A stretch of DNA of 64,000 bases from Rhizobium terrae (GCF_003425685.1 NZ_QJKM01000010.1:124001-188000); one strand, 5' to 3'; positions 45,267 through 52,600 are shown, counted from the first letter of the stretch. Translations and numbers: made by a program. Notes: a model not told the origin generated them from the letters alone.

Positions 45267-45539
45267 TCAGATCGGTTTCGAAAGCTCTGCCTTCATCGCC
45301 TCCCACTCCTCGCCGACCGAGCCCGAGCGGCTCTTACCCGCGCGGCGGTACCAATAGTCGGCGTTCCAGTCGTCGCCTTCGATGCGGTGGCAGAGGGCGT
45401 GGCCCCAGTCAAAGGGCTTTTCGCCCTCATGGGCCTGGCAGATGTTGTGGACGGCCTGCCAATCTGCCCCCATCTCAAAGCTGGCGGCAGCAAGGCGATC
45501 GAATGCCTCCACGAGGCGAACAAGGTCCGAATTCGACAT
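45267..45539 (-). CDS. Conserved hypothetical protein
   Basis: 90 residues, acidic, Trp- and His-rich: WQAVHNICQAHEGEKPFDWG, HRIEGDDWNADYWYRRAGK. No signal peptide or TM helix. I recognise the sequence style from rhizobial genomes but no function. It lies downstream of the slipin gene on the same strand, separated by a strong terminator, so it has its own promoter. Confidence 0.7.
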   Translation of the reverse strand: MSNSDLVRLVEAFDRLAAASFEMGADWQAVHNICQAHEGEKPFDWGHALCHRIEGDDWNADYWYRRAGKSRSGSVGEEWEAMKAELSKPI

Positions 45540-45570
45540 GGGGTTTCCTCCCGAAGCTCGCGATCTATAA

Positions 45571-45603
45571 CAGGCGCCGCCCCGAAAGCCGAGACGGCGC
45601 CTG
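45571..45603 (-). terminator. Terminator of the slipin gene
   Basis: CAGGCGCCG (45571-45579) pairs with CGGCGCCTG (45595-45603), a nine-base perfect stem five bases beyond the slipin stop, followed on the minus strand by TTATAG. On the plus strand it is followed by CCTTTT. Confidence 0.75.
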
Positions 45604-45607
45604 CCTT

Positions 45608-46750
45608 TTAGTCGCGCAGATTGATGATGTCGTGCATCAGTCCGCCGGTGCCGTTGTGGATGGTCAGGTGACCAACCTTGCCGGCGATGGTTTCCAGCGC
45701 TTCGAGCTCCTTCAGACGCAGCATGACCGGGTTTTCGGCCATGACCTTCGCCGTGTTGAGGAGCGAACGGGTGGCGTTCGTTTCCTCGCGGCGGCGAATG
45801 ACATTGGCTTCGGCCTGCTTTTCGGCGGCGACGACCTGGTTCAGGATCTCACGCATCTCGCCCGGCAGGATCACGTCCTTGAGCTCGATGCCGGAGACCT
45901 CGATGCCGATTGCCGCCATGTCGTCGCGGACCTTGTCGGCGGCTTCGGCATTGATCGCCACCTTCCGCTCAAGAATCTGGTCGAGCGTCAGGCTGCCGAG
46001 CGTGCGGCGGAAGACGAACTGCAGCGCGCGGTAAAGCGCGTCGGAGAAGTCCTTCACCACCGTCACTGCCTTGACCGGATCTGTGACGCGGTATTCGGCG
46101 GAGATGTTGACGCGGATCGTCACGCGGTCGCGGGTCAGGAGTTCCTGGCCCGAAACGTCGAGCGACTGCCACTTCAGGTCGATCACCTTCACCTGGAAGG
46201 CCTTGCCGACATTCCAGAAGGCGTGAACGCCCGCAGCAAGCGTTCCGGTCTGTGCACCGTCGACGAAAAGCAGACCCACCTGCCCCTCGTTGACGAGATG
46301 CATACCGATCGCTTCGGCCTTTCGGGCCTGGACGATCCGGCGCATCAAAGACGGCTCGACAGTCGGGTTTTCCGAAACATCGATCCGCGTTTCCGTCCAC
46401 GGGCCGGCGTCCTTCCAGACGATCAGCTTCTGGTTCGGCATCAGAACCGAAAAGATAGCGCCATCCCGCTCGATCACCGCCACTTCGGCGGCCGCGGTCC
46501 GGAAAACGGTCAAGTTGTGCTCGGCGACATCCGGGAGCCTATCGAACAGAGCCTTCTCATAAACCGAAACGAATACCGGGTTGGTCAGGTCGTGGCGCGC
46601 GATCTCCAGGCTGTTTCGGGTATTGCGTAGCCAGTGCATGCCGGCTCCGTAAATGCCCTGAATACGGCCCTCGTTGAGGGCGATCACACGTTCGTTTTCT
46701 TTCACCAGGACGCGCTTGCGCCCCAAAATCATCTCGAGAAGCTTTGTCAT
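45608..46750 (-). CDS. Slipin (SPFH/band-7 family) protein
   Basis: 380 residues, start at ATG 46750 with GGAGTAACGAAC upstream. The N-terminal ~170 residues are a divergent band-7-like half (VLVKENERVIALNEGRIQGI, PNQKLIVWKDAGPW); a canonical SPFH domain follows (VNEGQVGLLFVDGAQTGTLA, SLDVSGQELLTRDRVTIRVN, EYRVTDPVKAVTVVKDFSDA, YRALQFVFRRTLGSLTLDQI) and then a coiled-coil tail (AAEKQAEANVIRRREETNAT). No clear TM hairpin is seen. From memory, two-part slipins of this kind occur in some Rtc-type RNA repair loci; none of rtcA, rtcB or rtcR is in this window. Two odd tRNA genes lie upstream on the same strand. Confidence 0.85.
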   Translation of the reverse strand: MTKLLEMILGRKRVLVKENERVIALNEGRIQGIYGAGMHWLRNTRNSLEIARHDLTNPVFVSVYEKALFDRLPDVAEHNLTVFRTAAAEVAVIERDGAIFSVLMPNQKLIVWKDAGPWTETRIDVSENPTVEPSLMRRIVQARKAEAIGMHLVNEGQVGLLFVDGAQTGTLAAGVHAFWNVGKAFQVKVIDLKWQSLDVSGQELLTRDRVTIRVNISAEYRVTDPVKAVTVVKDFSDALYRALQFVFRRTLGSLTLDQILERKVAINAEAADKVRDDMAAIGIEVSGIELKDVILPGEMREILNQVVAAEKQAEANVIRRREETNATRSLLNTAKVMAENPVMLRLKELEALETIAGKVGHLTIHNGTGGLMHDIINLRD

Positions 46751-47093
46751 GTTCGTTACTCCTTCGGCGTTGCTCAAGTCATCGACCGATTTTTCCTTTG
46801 CGTTTCGTGTTTCGTTTCGTTCAATCTTACAGTTTGCCCGGTATTGATCCGGGAACCGGTGGCAGACGGCGCTTGCGGAACGGCGGGAGAGGACGTCGCG
46901 GCACACGGGCGAGCCTTGGAGCGCACTCCCTGGCCGGCCGGCATGCGGTTTGGTCATCACTGTCGTTCTGGCTTGCGCCCCTGGTTTTGGAAAAGTCCGA
47001 GACCTTTCGGCCTCTTTCCCCTCCTCGGCATTCCGGTTCCCGAACCATCAATCCTGGTAACACCTTAACAGGGTGCTGCTGGTTAGGAGCCAG
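46751..47093 (-). other. Interval between the tandem tRNA genes and slipin
   Basis: 343 bp without a supported gene. A hairpin CCTGTTAA-GGTG-TTACCAGG (about 47053-47072, one mismatch) follows the second tRNA by some 20 bases and could be a processing or pausing signal. The rest may be a leader of the slipin mRNA if tRNAs and slipin are cotranscribed. Confidence 0.4.
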
Positions 47094-47165
47094 CGTTTGG
47101 AGAAGGATTTGAACCTTCGACAATCAGATTATCAGTCTGATGCTCTGCCACTGAGCTATCCAACG
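47094..47165 (-). tRNA. tRNA-Ile-like gene (GAT), weak acceptor, no CCA
   Basis: Minus-strand cloverleaf: D arm GCTCAGTGGCAGAGC, anticodon stem TCAGA/TCTGA with loop CTGATAA (GAT), T arm GAAGGTTCAAATCCTTC. The acceptor stem pairs at five positions (GTTGGA side against TCCAAAC) but the outer two pairs fail (G-A and C-C), and no CCA is encoded; GCTGG follows. The four ordinary tRNA genes in this window all encode CCA. It does not look like the usual rRNA-operon tRNA-Ile. It may be a mobile-element tRNA, a decaying copy or a tRNA-like RNA. Confidence 0.7.
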
Positions 47166-47166
47166 G

Positions 47167-47238
47167 TGCAAATAGCGGGACTCGAACCCACGACCTCCGG
47201 ATTCGTCATCCGGCGCTCTTCCGCTGAGCTATATCCGC
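47167..47238 (-). tRNA. tRNA-Arg-like gene (ACG) with an abnormal anticodon loop
   Basis: Minus-strand cloverleaf with a seven-pair acceptor (GCGGATA with TATTTGC), D arm GCTCAGCGGAAGAGC, anticodon stem CCGGA/TCCGG, T arm GTGGGTTCGAGTCCCGC, discriminator A and then only CC before the next tRNA begins. The seven-base loop is TGACGAA, so position 33 is G where tRNAs almost always have U; read in register the anticodon is ACG. It directly precedes the Ile-like gene, one base apart. Confidence 0.65.
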
Positions 47239-47454
47239 TTGTCCGACCTCCGATGCGGCATCCGTATGCAGGACGGCAAAGCCGGCTGCACGGGAGGAGG
47301 TTTCGAGCTCCGTCCGTTGACGTCCACACCGGCTGACGACCGGGAAGGCGCGTTTAGGGCATTTTGCGGCGCAAAGGCAACAGGGAAAATTACAGCGGAG
47401 AGTTGCAGGCGGATCATCGTTGCGCATCGGCAACAAATTAGAAATGTTGCATTT

Positions 47455-47728
47455 TCAACCCAGACGCCTTTCCAGATGCACCTTTTCGAGGTCGACGCCC
47501 ATGCTCTTGGAATACTCGAAGCCGCGCCAGATGATCGAAAAGCTGCAGCGCTCGTAAAGGCGGATCGCGCCGGCATTTTTCGCGTGGGTATCGAGGCGGG
47601 CCGTCGCCAGTCCTTCTGCGGTCATCTGATCGCAGAGATGCAGCAGCAGCGACCGACCTATGCCCCTGCCCTGACGGTCCGGGCGAACCCACAGGGCCTG
47701 CCGAATTCCAAGAAAATCAGCAGCTTAG
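47455..47728 (-). pseudogene. 3' half of an acetyltransferase gene split by an insertion
   Basis: Minus-strand frame reads LGIRQALWVRPDRQGRGIGR, LLLHLCDQMTAEGLATARLD, THAKNAGAIRLYERCSFSII and ends VHLERRLG with TGA at 47457. This is the acetyl-CoA loop and C-terminal part of a GNAT enzyme. An in-frame TAA lies a few codons upstream of 47728, and no start exists. The matching N-terminal part is at about 49840-49970, next to gatA. Confidence 0.8.
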
Positions 47729-47734
47729 CCCCAT

Positions 47735-47791
47735 GTGGGACGAAGACCCCATTTAATAAAAATCAATGACTTAGTAGAGCCGTCGTCCCAC
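47735..47791. repeat. 9-bp inverted repeat at the island border
   Basis: GTGGGACGA (47735-47743) and TCGTCCCAC (47783-47791) are perfect inverse copies flanking 39 bp of AT-rich DNA, right where the GNAT sequence stops. It could be an element end, an operator or a terminator for the following HTH gene's neighbourhood. Confidence 0.75.
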
Positions 47792-47849
47792 TTTTTCCGG
47801 CCGTTTCCGCCTCTTCTTTCCCGGTCGTATTGCGACCAGGGAGGCGCGC

Positions 47850-48401
47850 ATGAGCGAGGCGCGGCCATTTCGGGACGTGAAGCTGCAGTGGCTTCAGCAG
47901 TTGAGCTGCGACAAGGACTTGAGCGACAGCGCGCGTTCCGTGGCGCTCTACATCATCACCACGCATTTGAACGGCCACACCGAGAAGCTGTGGCCGTCCT
48001 ATCAGACGATTGCCGACGCGACCGGCAAGAGCGTTAAGACCATTCAGCGCGCCGTCCGTGAACTTGAGGTCAAAGGATGGTTCGAGGTCCAGCGCGGAAA
48101 TGGCGTCGGGCACAACACAGAATATCGTCCCTCACTCGACTATATCCGGCAAGCGCACCTCGTCCGAGACATCGAGGTCATCGCCGAAGGACTGTTTCGA
48201 CCGGAAGGCGGTAACGGCGCGCACTTCGCTGAAATGGCGAAATCAATGATTGCCGCCGTGATCGAGGTCGTCATGACCAGGCGCACGGAAGCCAATCGCA
48301 ACCTGGTCACCGTCATGGACCTGCTGTTTTCCGCCAGCTTTGAAAAGACGCTAATAGGTACACGTGGAATTTCATGTTCTTCAGCAGTTGCAGGTTTGTA
48401 A
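47850..48401 (+). pseudogene. HTH (replication-initiator-like) domain fused to a conjugal coupling-protein fragment
   Basis: 183-codon open frame made of two unrelated parts. Residues 1-~100 are a helix-turn-helix protein of the kind found on rhizobial mobile elements (LSDSARSVALYIITTHLNGH, SYQTIADATGKSVKTIQRAV, KGWFEVQRGNGVGHNTEYRP). From about residue 105, RDIEVIAEGLFRPEGGNGAH and MAKSMIAAVIEVVMTRR look like an internal piece of a VirD4/TraG coupling protein. The end after residue ~165 has no sense. I read it as a chance in-frame fusion of remnants; the HTH part could still be made. Confidence 0.6.
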
Positions 48402-48568
48402 CGTTCGCCACCCAGGTTGTAATCGCCGCCTTCTGCAAGTGCTTCCCGAGCTACGGCAAATCCGACTTCACTTTCCAGCTCTTCGCCACCGCTCGCTCTA
48501 GCGGAGTGGAGCCAAGCTCCCAGCCGATTGATTTTGATCCTGGCCGTTGCTTCCTTGCGTAGTGACAA
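48350..48568 (-). pseudogene. Remnant of type I restriction-modification genes
   Basis: Minus-strand frame starts MSLRKEATARIKINRL, which matches the usual beginning of type I restriction or helicase subunits (HsdR style), and soon changes to GGDYNLGGERYKPATAEEHE, which resembles the C-terminal part of an HsdM methylase. It then runs into antisense of the coupling-protein fragment. Short, scrambled and without any catalytic motif, so surely non-functional; the assignment is tentative. Confidence 0.4.
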
Positions 48569-48784
48569 AGCCCATCCCCCGGCAAATTTCAGCAGTGAAT
48601 CGATATTCCAGATATGTTAAAGCACAACTTTTGATCGATGTGGTACTGACGGTCATGAATGTGTGGCTAATGCTCCGATAAGAGAGGCGTGTTTTGACGA
48701 GCCCAGAGGCGCGAACTCGCGCATCAACAGCAGGTAATGAACCCCGTTTCTGCCAACCGGAACCAAGCAGCAGATTGTTGATTT
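48569..48784. other. Island DNA without a recognisable gene
   Basis: About 216 bp of lower-GC sequence between the restriction remnant and the hicAB operator; nothing coding supported on either strand. Confidence 0.4.
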
Positions 48785-48803
48785 ATACACACTTGGTGTG
48801 TAT
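48785..48803 (+). promoter_or_regulatory. hicAB operator
   Basis: Perfect palindrome ATACACAC-TTG-GTGTGTAT ending nine bases before the hicA start codon. HicB-type antitoxins autoregulate by binding such sites in their promoter. Confidence 0.8.
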
Positions 48804-48812
48804 GTAAATGAC

Positions 48813-49001
48813 ATGAAAAGCGGCGATATCATTTCGGCATTGCAGGCCGATGGCTGGTATGAAGTGGCCATCAAAGGCAGCCATGTTCAGTTTAAGCACG
48901 CATCAAAGCCGGGCCGAGTGACTGTCCCTCATCCAAAGAGAGATATACCGATCGGTACGCTTAAGAGCATCGAAAAACAATCCGGTTTGAAACTGAGGTA
49001 A
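48813..49001 (+). CDS. hicA: HicA-type mRNA interferase toxin
   Basis: 62 residues with the HicA double-stranded-RNA-binding-like fold: SGDIISALQADGWYEVAIKG, then SHVQFKHASKPGRVTVPHP with the catalytic His in GSHVQF, and IPIGTLKSIEKQSGLKL. It cleaves mRNA when free of HicB. A longer frame from 48798 would overlap the operator, so ATG 48813 is chosen. hicB follows six bases later. Confidence 0.93.
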   Translation: MKSGDIISALQADGWYEVAIKGSHVQFKHASKPGRVTVPHPKRDIPIGTLKSIEKQSGLKLR

Positions 49002-49006
49002 CCCAT

Positions 49007-49441
49007 ATGCGCAACTATATCGGACTGATCCATAAGGACGCTGATAGCGACTACGGCATTTCCTTTCCGGACTTTCCGGGCGTCGTTACCGCCGGCACTG
49101 ACCTCGACGATGCTCGCCGCATGGCTGAGGAAGCATTGGCAGTTCATGTCGAGGGTCTTCTGGAAGATGGAGAAGCCATTCCAGAACCTTCGAGCTTGGA
49201 GGCCGTAATGTCTGATCCTGAGAACAAAGACGCGGTAGCCATTCTCGTTTCGCTTAAGGCGCAGAGCAAAAGATCGGTCCGCCTCAATATTACACTTCCG
49301 GAAGACGTTCTAAAGGAAATCGACGCGTATGCAGAGTCTCTTGGATTAACTCGATCTGGTTTCCTTGCACTTGCCGCCAAACATGAGATGGAGTCGGCCA
49401 ACGACGATTACAAAGCCGGTGTAGATCTACAGCTCGGCTGA
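49007..49441 (+). CDS. hicB: HicB-type antitoxin
   Basis: 144 residues. N-terminal partly degraded RNase-H fold (YIGLIHKDADSDYGISFPDF, PGVVTAGTDLDDARRMAEEA) that binds HicA, and a C-terminal ribbon-helix-helix (RSVRLNITLPEDVLKEIDAY, LGLTRSGFLALAAKHE) that binds the operator. The RHH rather than HTH version of HicB is seen here. Confidence 0.93.
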   Translation: MRNYIGLIHKDADSDYGISFPDFPGVVTAGTDLDDARRMAEEALAVHVEGLLEDGEAIPEPSSLEAVMSDPENKDAVAILVSLKAQSKRSVRLNITLPEDVLKEIDAYAESLGLTRSGFLALAAKHEMESANDDYKAGVDLQLG

Positions 49442-49464
49442 TCACCTCACTTCGACAATGATCG

Positions 49465-49487
49465 AAAAAGGCCCGCCGGAGCGGGCC
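49465..49487 (-). terminator. Terminator for minus-strand ORFs of the island
   Basis: On the minus strand GGCCCGC pairs with GCGGGCC around a four-base loop and is followed by TTTTTCG. It serves the small membrane ORF ending at 49564; hicB converges on it. Confidence 0.75.
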
Positions 49488-49563
49488 AGATCAATCATCC
49501 TGCCTTGCACAGCTTGGCGCTTTAGACGGTTTAGGACGTCCATCCAATGTATTCTTCGCGGAG

Positions 49564-49707
49564 CTAACGCAGCTCGGTCGCTCCGTCGGTCTCATACTCA
49601 CGGGAAAACGCGATGCTGGAACGCTTGACCACCATGAGCAACGTGAGGAAGAAGTGGGTGTAAAGCGCGACTGCAAGACCGGAGCCGTATATTCTCGGAC
49701 TGGTCAC
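49564..49707 (-). CDS. Very small membrane ORF
   Basis: 47 residues from a GTG that overlaps the preceding stop as GTGA. One hydrophobic helix (LAVALYTHFFLTLLMVV) then a polar tail. Coupled to the chimeric ORF upstream and followed by a terminator, which supports expression. No family known. Confidence 0.4.
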   Translation of the reverse strand: MTSPRIYGSGLAVALYTHFFLTLLMVVKRSSIAFSREYETDGATELR

Positions 49708-49970
49708 GAAAACAGCAGCAGCGTTGTGGTTACCGTTACGATTGCCAGCAAGATCAGATACGATATGTTGCTGTTTAGCTCCTTGATCAGCGCCCTACGG
49801 ACTTCCTTCATCTGCTCAAAATAACGGAGCTTCACCCGGGCGATCACTTCGAGATCAAGATAGCTGTCCTCGAACGCATCACTCGCGGACCAGGCCGCAA
49901 ACCCGACTTCGCCGACCAGTTTATGGTCGGCGACGGTCATTTTTCGGATTGTAAGCCCGCTTACCACCAC
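49704..49970 (-). pseudogene. Chimeric ORF: GNAT N terminus joined to a membrane segment
   Basis: 88 codons. The first ~45 residues (SGLTIRKMTVADHKLVGEVG, FAAWSASDAFEDSYLDLEV) are the start of a GNAT enzyme; the rest (MKEVRRALIKELNSNISYLI, LLAIVTVTTTLLLFS) is a helix and TM segment from the inserted island. The start overlaps the gatA stop by ten bases, the native position of an acetyltransferase gene in this operon. The C-terminal half of the enzyme is at 47455-47728. An independent start at ATG 49811 could express the membrane part alone. Confidence 0.7.
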
Positions 49971-51442
49971 TTGGCCGGGGTGAACCGGCCGGCGGCCTGT
50001 TCGATGACATGGGCGGTGCGGAAGAGTGTCTCTTCCTCGAAAGGCTTGCCGATGAGCTGCAGGCCGAGCGGCAGGCCCTTCTTGTCGAGACCGCCTGGAA
50101 CCGCGATGCCGGGCAGGCCCGCCATGTTCACCGTCACCGTAAAGATGTCGTTCAGGTACATGGCAACCGGATCGGCGGCGAGGTTCTCGTCGGCGACACC
50201 GAAGGCGGAAGACGGAGTGGCGGGCGTGAGGATCGCGTCGACGCCGGCGTCGAAAACGATCTCGAAGTCGCGCTTGATCAGCGTGCGGACCTTCTGCGCC
50301 TGCAGGTAATAGGCATCGTAATATCCGGCGGACAGAACATAGGTGCCGATCATGATGCGGCGCTTGACTTCCTTGCCGAAGCCGGCGGCGCGGGTCTTCT
50401 CGTACATGTCGATGATGTCCTTGCCGTCGACGCGCAGCCCGTAGCGGACACCGTCGTAACGGGCAAGGTTCGACGAGGCCTCGGCGGGTGCCACGATGTA
50501 ATAGGCCGGCAGGGCATATTTCGTGTGCGGCAGGGTTATGTCGACGATCTCGGCGCCGGCATCCTTCAGCCAGGCGATGCCCTTCTGCCAGAGCGCCTCG
50601 ATCTCTTCCGGCATGCCGTCGACGCGGTATTCCTTGGGAATGCCGATCTTCATGCCCTTGACCGACCGGCCGAGCGAGGCTTCGTAGTCCGGCACCGGCA
50701 GGTCGACGGAGGTGGTGTCCTTGGTGTCGACCGATGCCATCGACTTCAGCATGATCGCGGCATCACGCACGTCGCGGGCGATCGGGCCGGCCTGATCGAG
50801 CGACGAGGCGAAGGCGACGACGCCCCAGCGCGAGCAGCGGCCATAGGTCGGCTTGATGCCGACAGTGCCGGTGAAGGCGGCCGGCTGGCGGATCGAGCCG
50901 CCGGTATCGGTGGCGGTGGCACCGGCGCAGAGATGTGCTGCGACGGCTGCGGCCGAACCGCCGGACGAACCGCCCGGCACGAGCTGCTGGTTGGAGCCGT
51001 TCGCCTTCCACGGGTTGATCACCGCGCCGTAATGCGAGGTCTCGTTGGAGGAGCCCATGGCGAACTCGTCCATGTTGAGCTTGCCCAGCATGACGGCGCC
51101 ATCGTCCCAGAGGTTCTGGGTCACGGTCGATTCGTATTTCGGCTTGAAGCCGTCGAGAATGTGGCTGCACGCCTGGGTATGGACGTCGCGGGTGCCGAAC
51201 AGATCCTTGATGCCGAGGGGAATACCTTCCAGCGCGCCGACGGTGCCGGAAGCGCGACGGGCGTCGGAGGCCTTGGCCATCTCGATCGCCTTTTCCGGCG
51301 TCACCGCCACATAGGCGTTGAATACCTGATTGGCGGCATCGATCGCCTTCAGATAGCTCTCGGTCAGCTCGACGGAGGTGAATTCCTTGGCCTTCAGCTT
51401 GTCGCGGGCTTCGGCAATGGTAAGGCTGGTGAGTTCGGTCAT
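49961..51442 (-). CDS. gatA: Aspartyl/glutamyl-tRNA amidotransferase subunit A
   Basis: 493 residues, start at ATG 51442 (MTELTSLTIAEARDKLKAKE). Amidase signature enzyme that releases ammonia from glutamine: catalytic Lys in GIPLGIKDLFGTRDVHTQA, and the Ser-cisSer region in PGGSSGGSAAAVAAHLCAG and DTGGSIRQPAAFTGTVGIKP. Works with GatB and GatC on misacylated tRNAs. It lies 58 bp after gatC in one operon. Confidence 0.97.
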   Translation of the reverse strand: MTELTSLTIAEARDKLKAKEFTSVELTESYLKAIDAANQVFNAYVAVTPEKAIEMAKASDARRASGTVGALEGIPLGIKDLFGTRDVHTQACSHILDGFKPKYESTVTQNLWDDGAVMLGKLNMDEFAMGSSNETSHYGAVINPWKANGSNQQLVPGGSSGGSAAAVAAHLCAGATATDTGGSIRQPAAFTGTVGIKPTYGRCSRWGVVAFASSLDQAGPIARDVRDAAIMLKSMASVDTKDTTSVDLPVPDYEASLGRSVKGMKIGIPKEYRVDGMPEEIEALWQKGIAWLKDAGAEIVDITLPHTKYALPAYYIVAPAEASSNLARYDGVRYGLRVDGKDIIDMYEKTRAAGFGKEVKRRIMIGTYVLSAGYYDAYYLQAQKVRTLIKRDFEIVFDAGVDAILTPATPSSAFGVADENLAADPVAMYLNDIFTVTVNMAGLPGIAVPGGLDKKGLPLGLQLIGKPFEEETLFRTAHVIEQAAGRFTPAKWW

Positions 51443-51500
51443 GGTCTCTTCGGAATGTTCGAATGCGGGAAAAGGCTCAGAGGCAGCGCCGTTTGAGCGC

Positions 51501-51788
51501 TCACTCAACGACCTTCGGCACCAGGAAGAAATTGTGATCGATGGATGGCGCGTTCGCCACCACCTCGGCGGCCTTGTCGCCGTCGGTGACGATATCGGCG
51601 CGCTTGCGCATCTCCATCGGCGTGACCGATGTCATCGGCTCGACGCCCGCGACATCCACTTCATTGAGCTGTTCGACGAAATCGATGATGCCGTTCAACT
51701 CGCCGACCATGCGATTGGCATCTTCCTCGGTGACCGCAATGCGGGCAAGGCGCGCGACGCGCTTCACAGTGGCGAGATCGACGGACAT
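51501..51788 (-). CDS. gatC: Aspartyl/glutamyl-tRNA amidotransferase subunit C
   Basis: 95 residues, start MSVDLATVKRVARLARIAVT, then LNGIIDFVEQLNEVDVAGVE and the C-terminal DHNFFLVPKVVE. Small helical subunit that clamps GatA and GatB together. The frame is open upstream but the family start is at 51788. First gene of the gatCA operon. Confidence 0.96.
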   Translation of the reverse strand: MSVDLATVKRVARLARIAVTEEDANRMVGELNGIIDFVEQLNEVDVAGVEPMTSVTPMEMRKRADIVTDGDKAAEVVANAPSIDHNFFLVPKVVE

Positions 51789-51898
51789 GGCACAGCTCCA
51801 GGCAAGAAATTTCCTACCCGCTATAATCGCCGCGTCCGCTTCCCGCAACAGGCAGCGCGTCTCAATTTGGAGGCGCGCCGCCGGATCTCATGCAGCAA

Positions 51899-52600
51899 TC
51901 AATACGAAACGCTGCCGCCCGGAGCCGGAACCTCGACGCGGGTGCGCGAACCTTCCATGCCCTTGACGAACTTTTCCGCCGTCATGTCGACCATTGGCAG
52001 TCCGTAATGGCAGGGCAGCGCGTGCTTGAAATCGAAGAAGCGCTGGCAGGCGAGCGCCGCCACGGCACCGCCCATGGTGAAACGGTCGCCGATCGGCACG
52101 ATACCGATATCCGGCTGGTGCAGCTCGTTGATGAGCGCCATGTCGGAGAAGATATCGGTGTCGCCCATGTGGAGGACCGAAGGTTCGTCGTCGAAATGCA
52201 GCATCAGGCCGTTGGCATTGCCGAGCGCATGGGAAACCCCGTCCTCGGTAATCTGCGCCGAAGAATGCAGAGCATTGGTGAAGGTGGCGGTAAAGCCGTC
52301 GAAGCCGATCGTGCCGCCGGTATTGCCCATTTCCAGCTTCTCGACGCCCTTCTTGGCGAGCCAGACGCCCAGGTCATAGTTGGCGAGAACGACGGCACCG
52401 GTTTCCTTGGCGATCTGGACTGTGTCGCCGACATGGTCTCCATGGCCATGGGTCAGCAGAATATGGGTCAGGCCTTCGGCGGCGGCCTTGATGTCCTGAC
52501 CGGCAAAGGCGGGGTTATATGTCAGGAACGGGTCGATCAGAATCTTTGCCTTGGCGGTCTCGATGCGGAAGGCGGCATGGCCGAGCCAGATGATCTTCAT
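51899..52600 (-). CDS. UPF0173 metal-dependent hydrolase
   Basis: 233 residues of the metallo-beta-lactamase fold: MKIIWLGHAAFRIET, the HxHxDH motif in HILLTHGHGDHVGDTV, later GMGNTG-like EMGNTGGTIGF, and D and H ligands in HMGDTDIFSD and LPCHYGLPM. UPF0173 proteins are conserved but the natural substrate is not established. Divergent from ruvX. Confidence 0.92.
   Translation of the reverse strand: MKIIWLGHAAFRIETAKAKILIDPFLTYNPAFAGQDIKAAAEGLTHILLTHGHGDHVGDTVQIAKETGAVVLANYDLGVWLAKKGVEKLEMGNTGGTIGFDGFTATFTNALHSSAQITEDGVSHALGNANGLMLHFDDEPSVLHMGDTDIFSDMALINELHQPDIGIVPIGDRFTMGGAVAALACQRFFDFKHALPCHYGLPMVDMTAEKFVKGMEGSRTRVEVPAPGGSVSY

Larger units (their letters stand above)
47729..49840. mobile_element. 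Degenerate 2.1-kb island inserted in an acetyltransferase gene
   Basis: The segment between the two parts of the split GNAT gene. It holds an inverted repeat at its left edge, an HTH/coupling-protein fusion ORF, a restriction-modification remnant, HicAB and two small membrane ORFs. There is no transposase or integrase, so it is a remnant of a larger mobile element. The borders are placed from loss of GNAT sequence and may be off by tens of bases. Confidence 0.65.

Noticed and set aside
46751..47455. A sigma-54 promoter upstream of the slipin or tRNA genes
   Set aside because: I found no convincing TGGCAC-N5-TTGC element by eye, so RtcR-type control is not claimed.
48653..48874. Minus-strand 73-codon frame crossing the hicA start
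   Set aside because: It overlaps the hicAB operator and hicA, lacks a ribosome binding site and resembles no protein.
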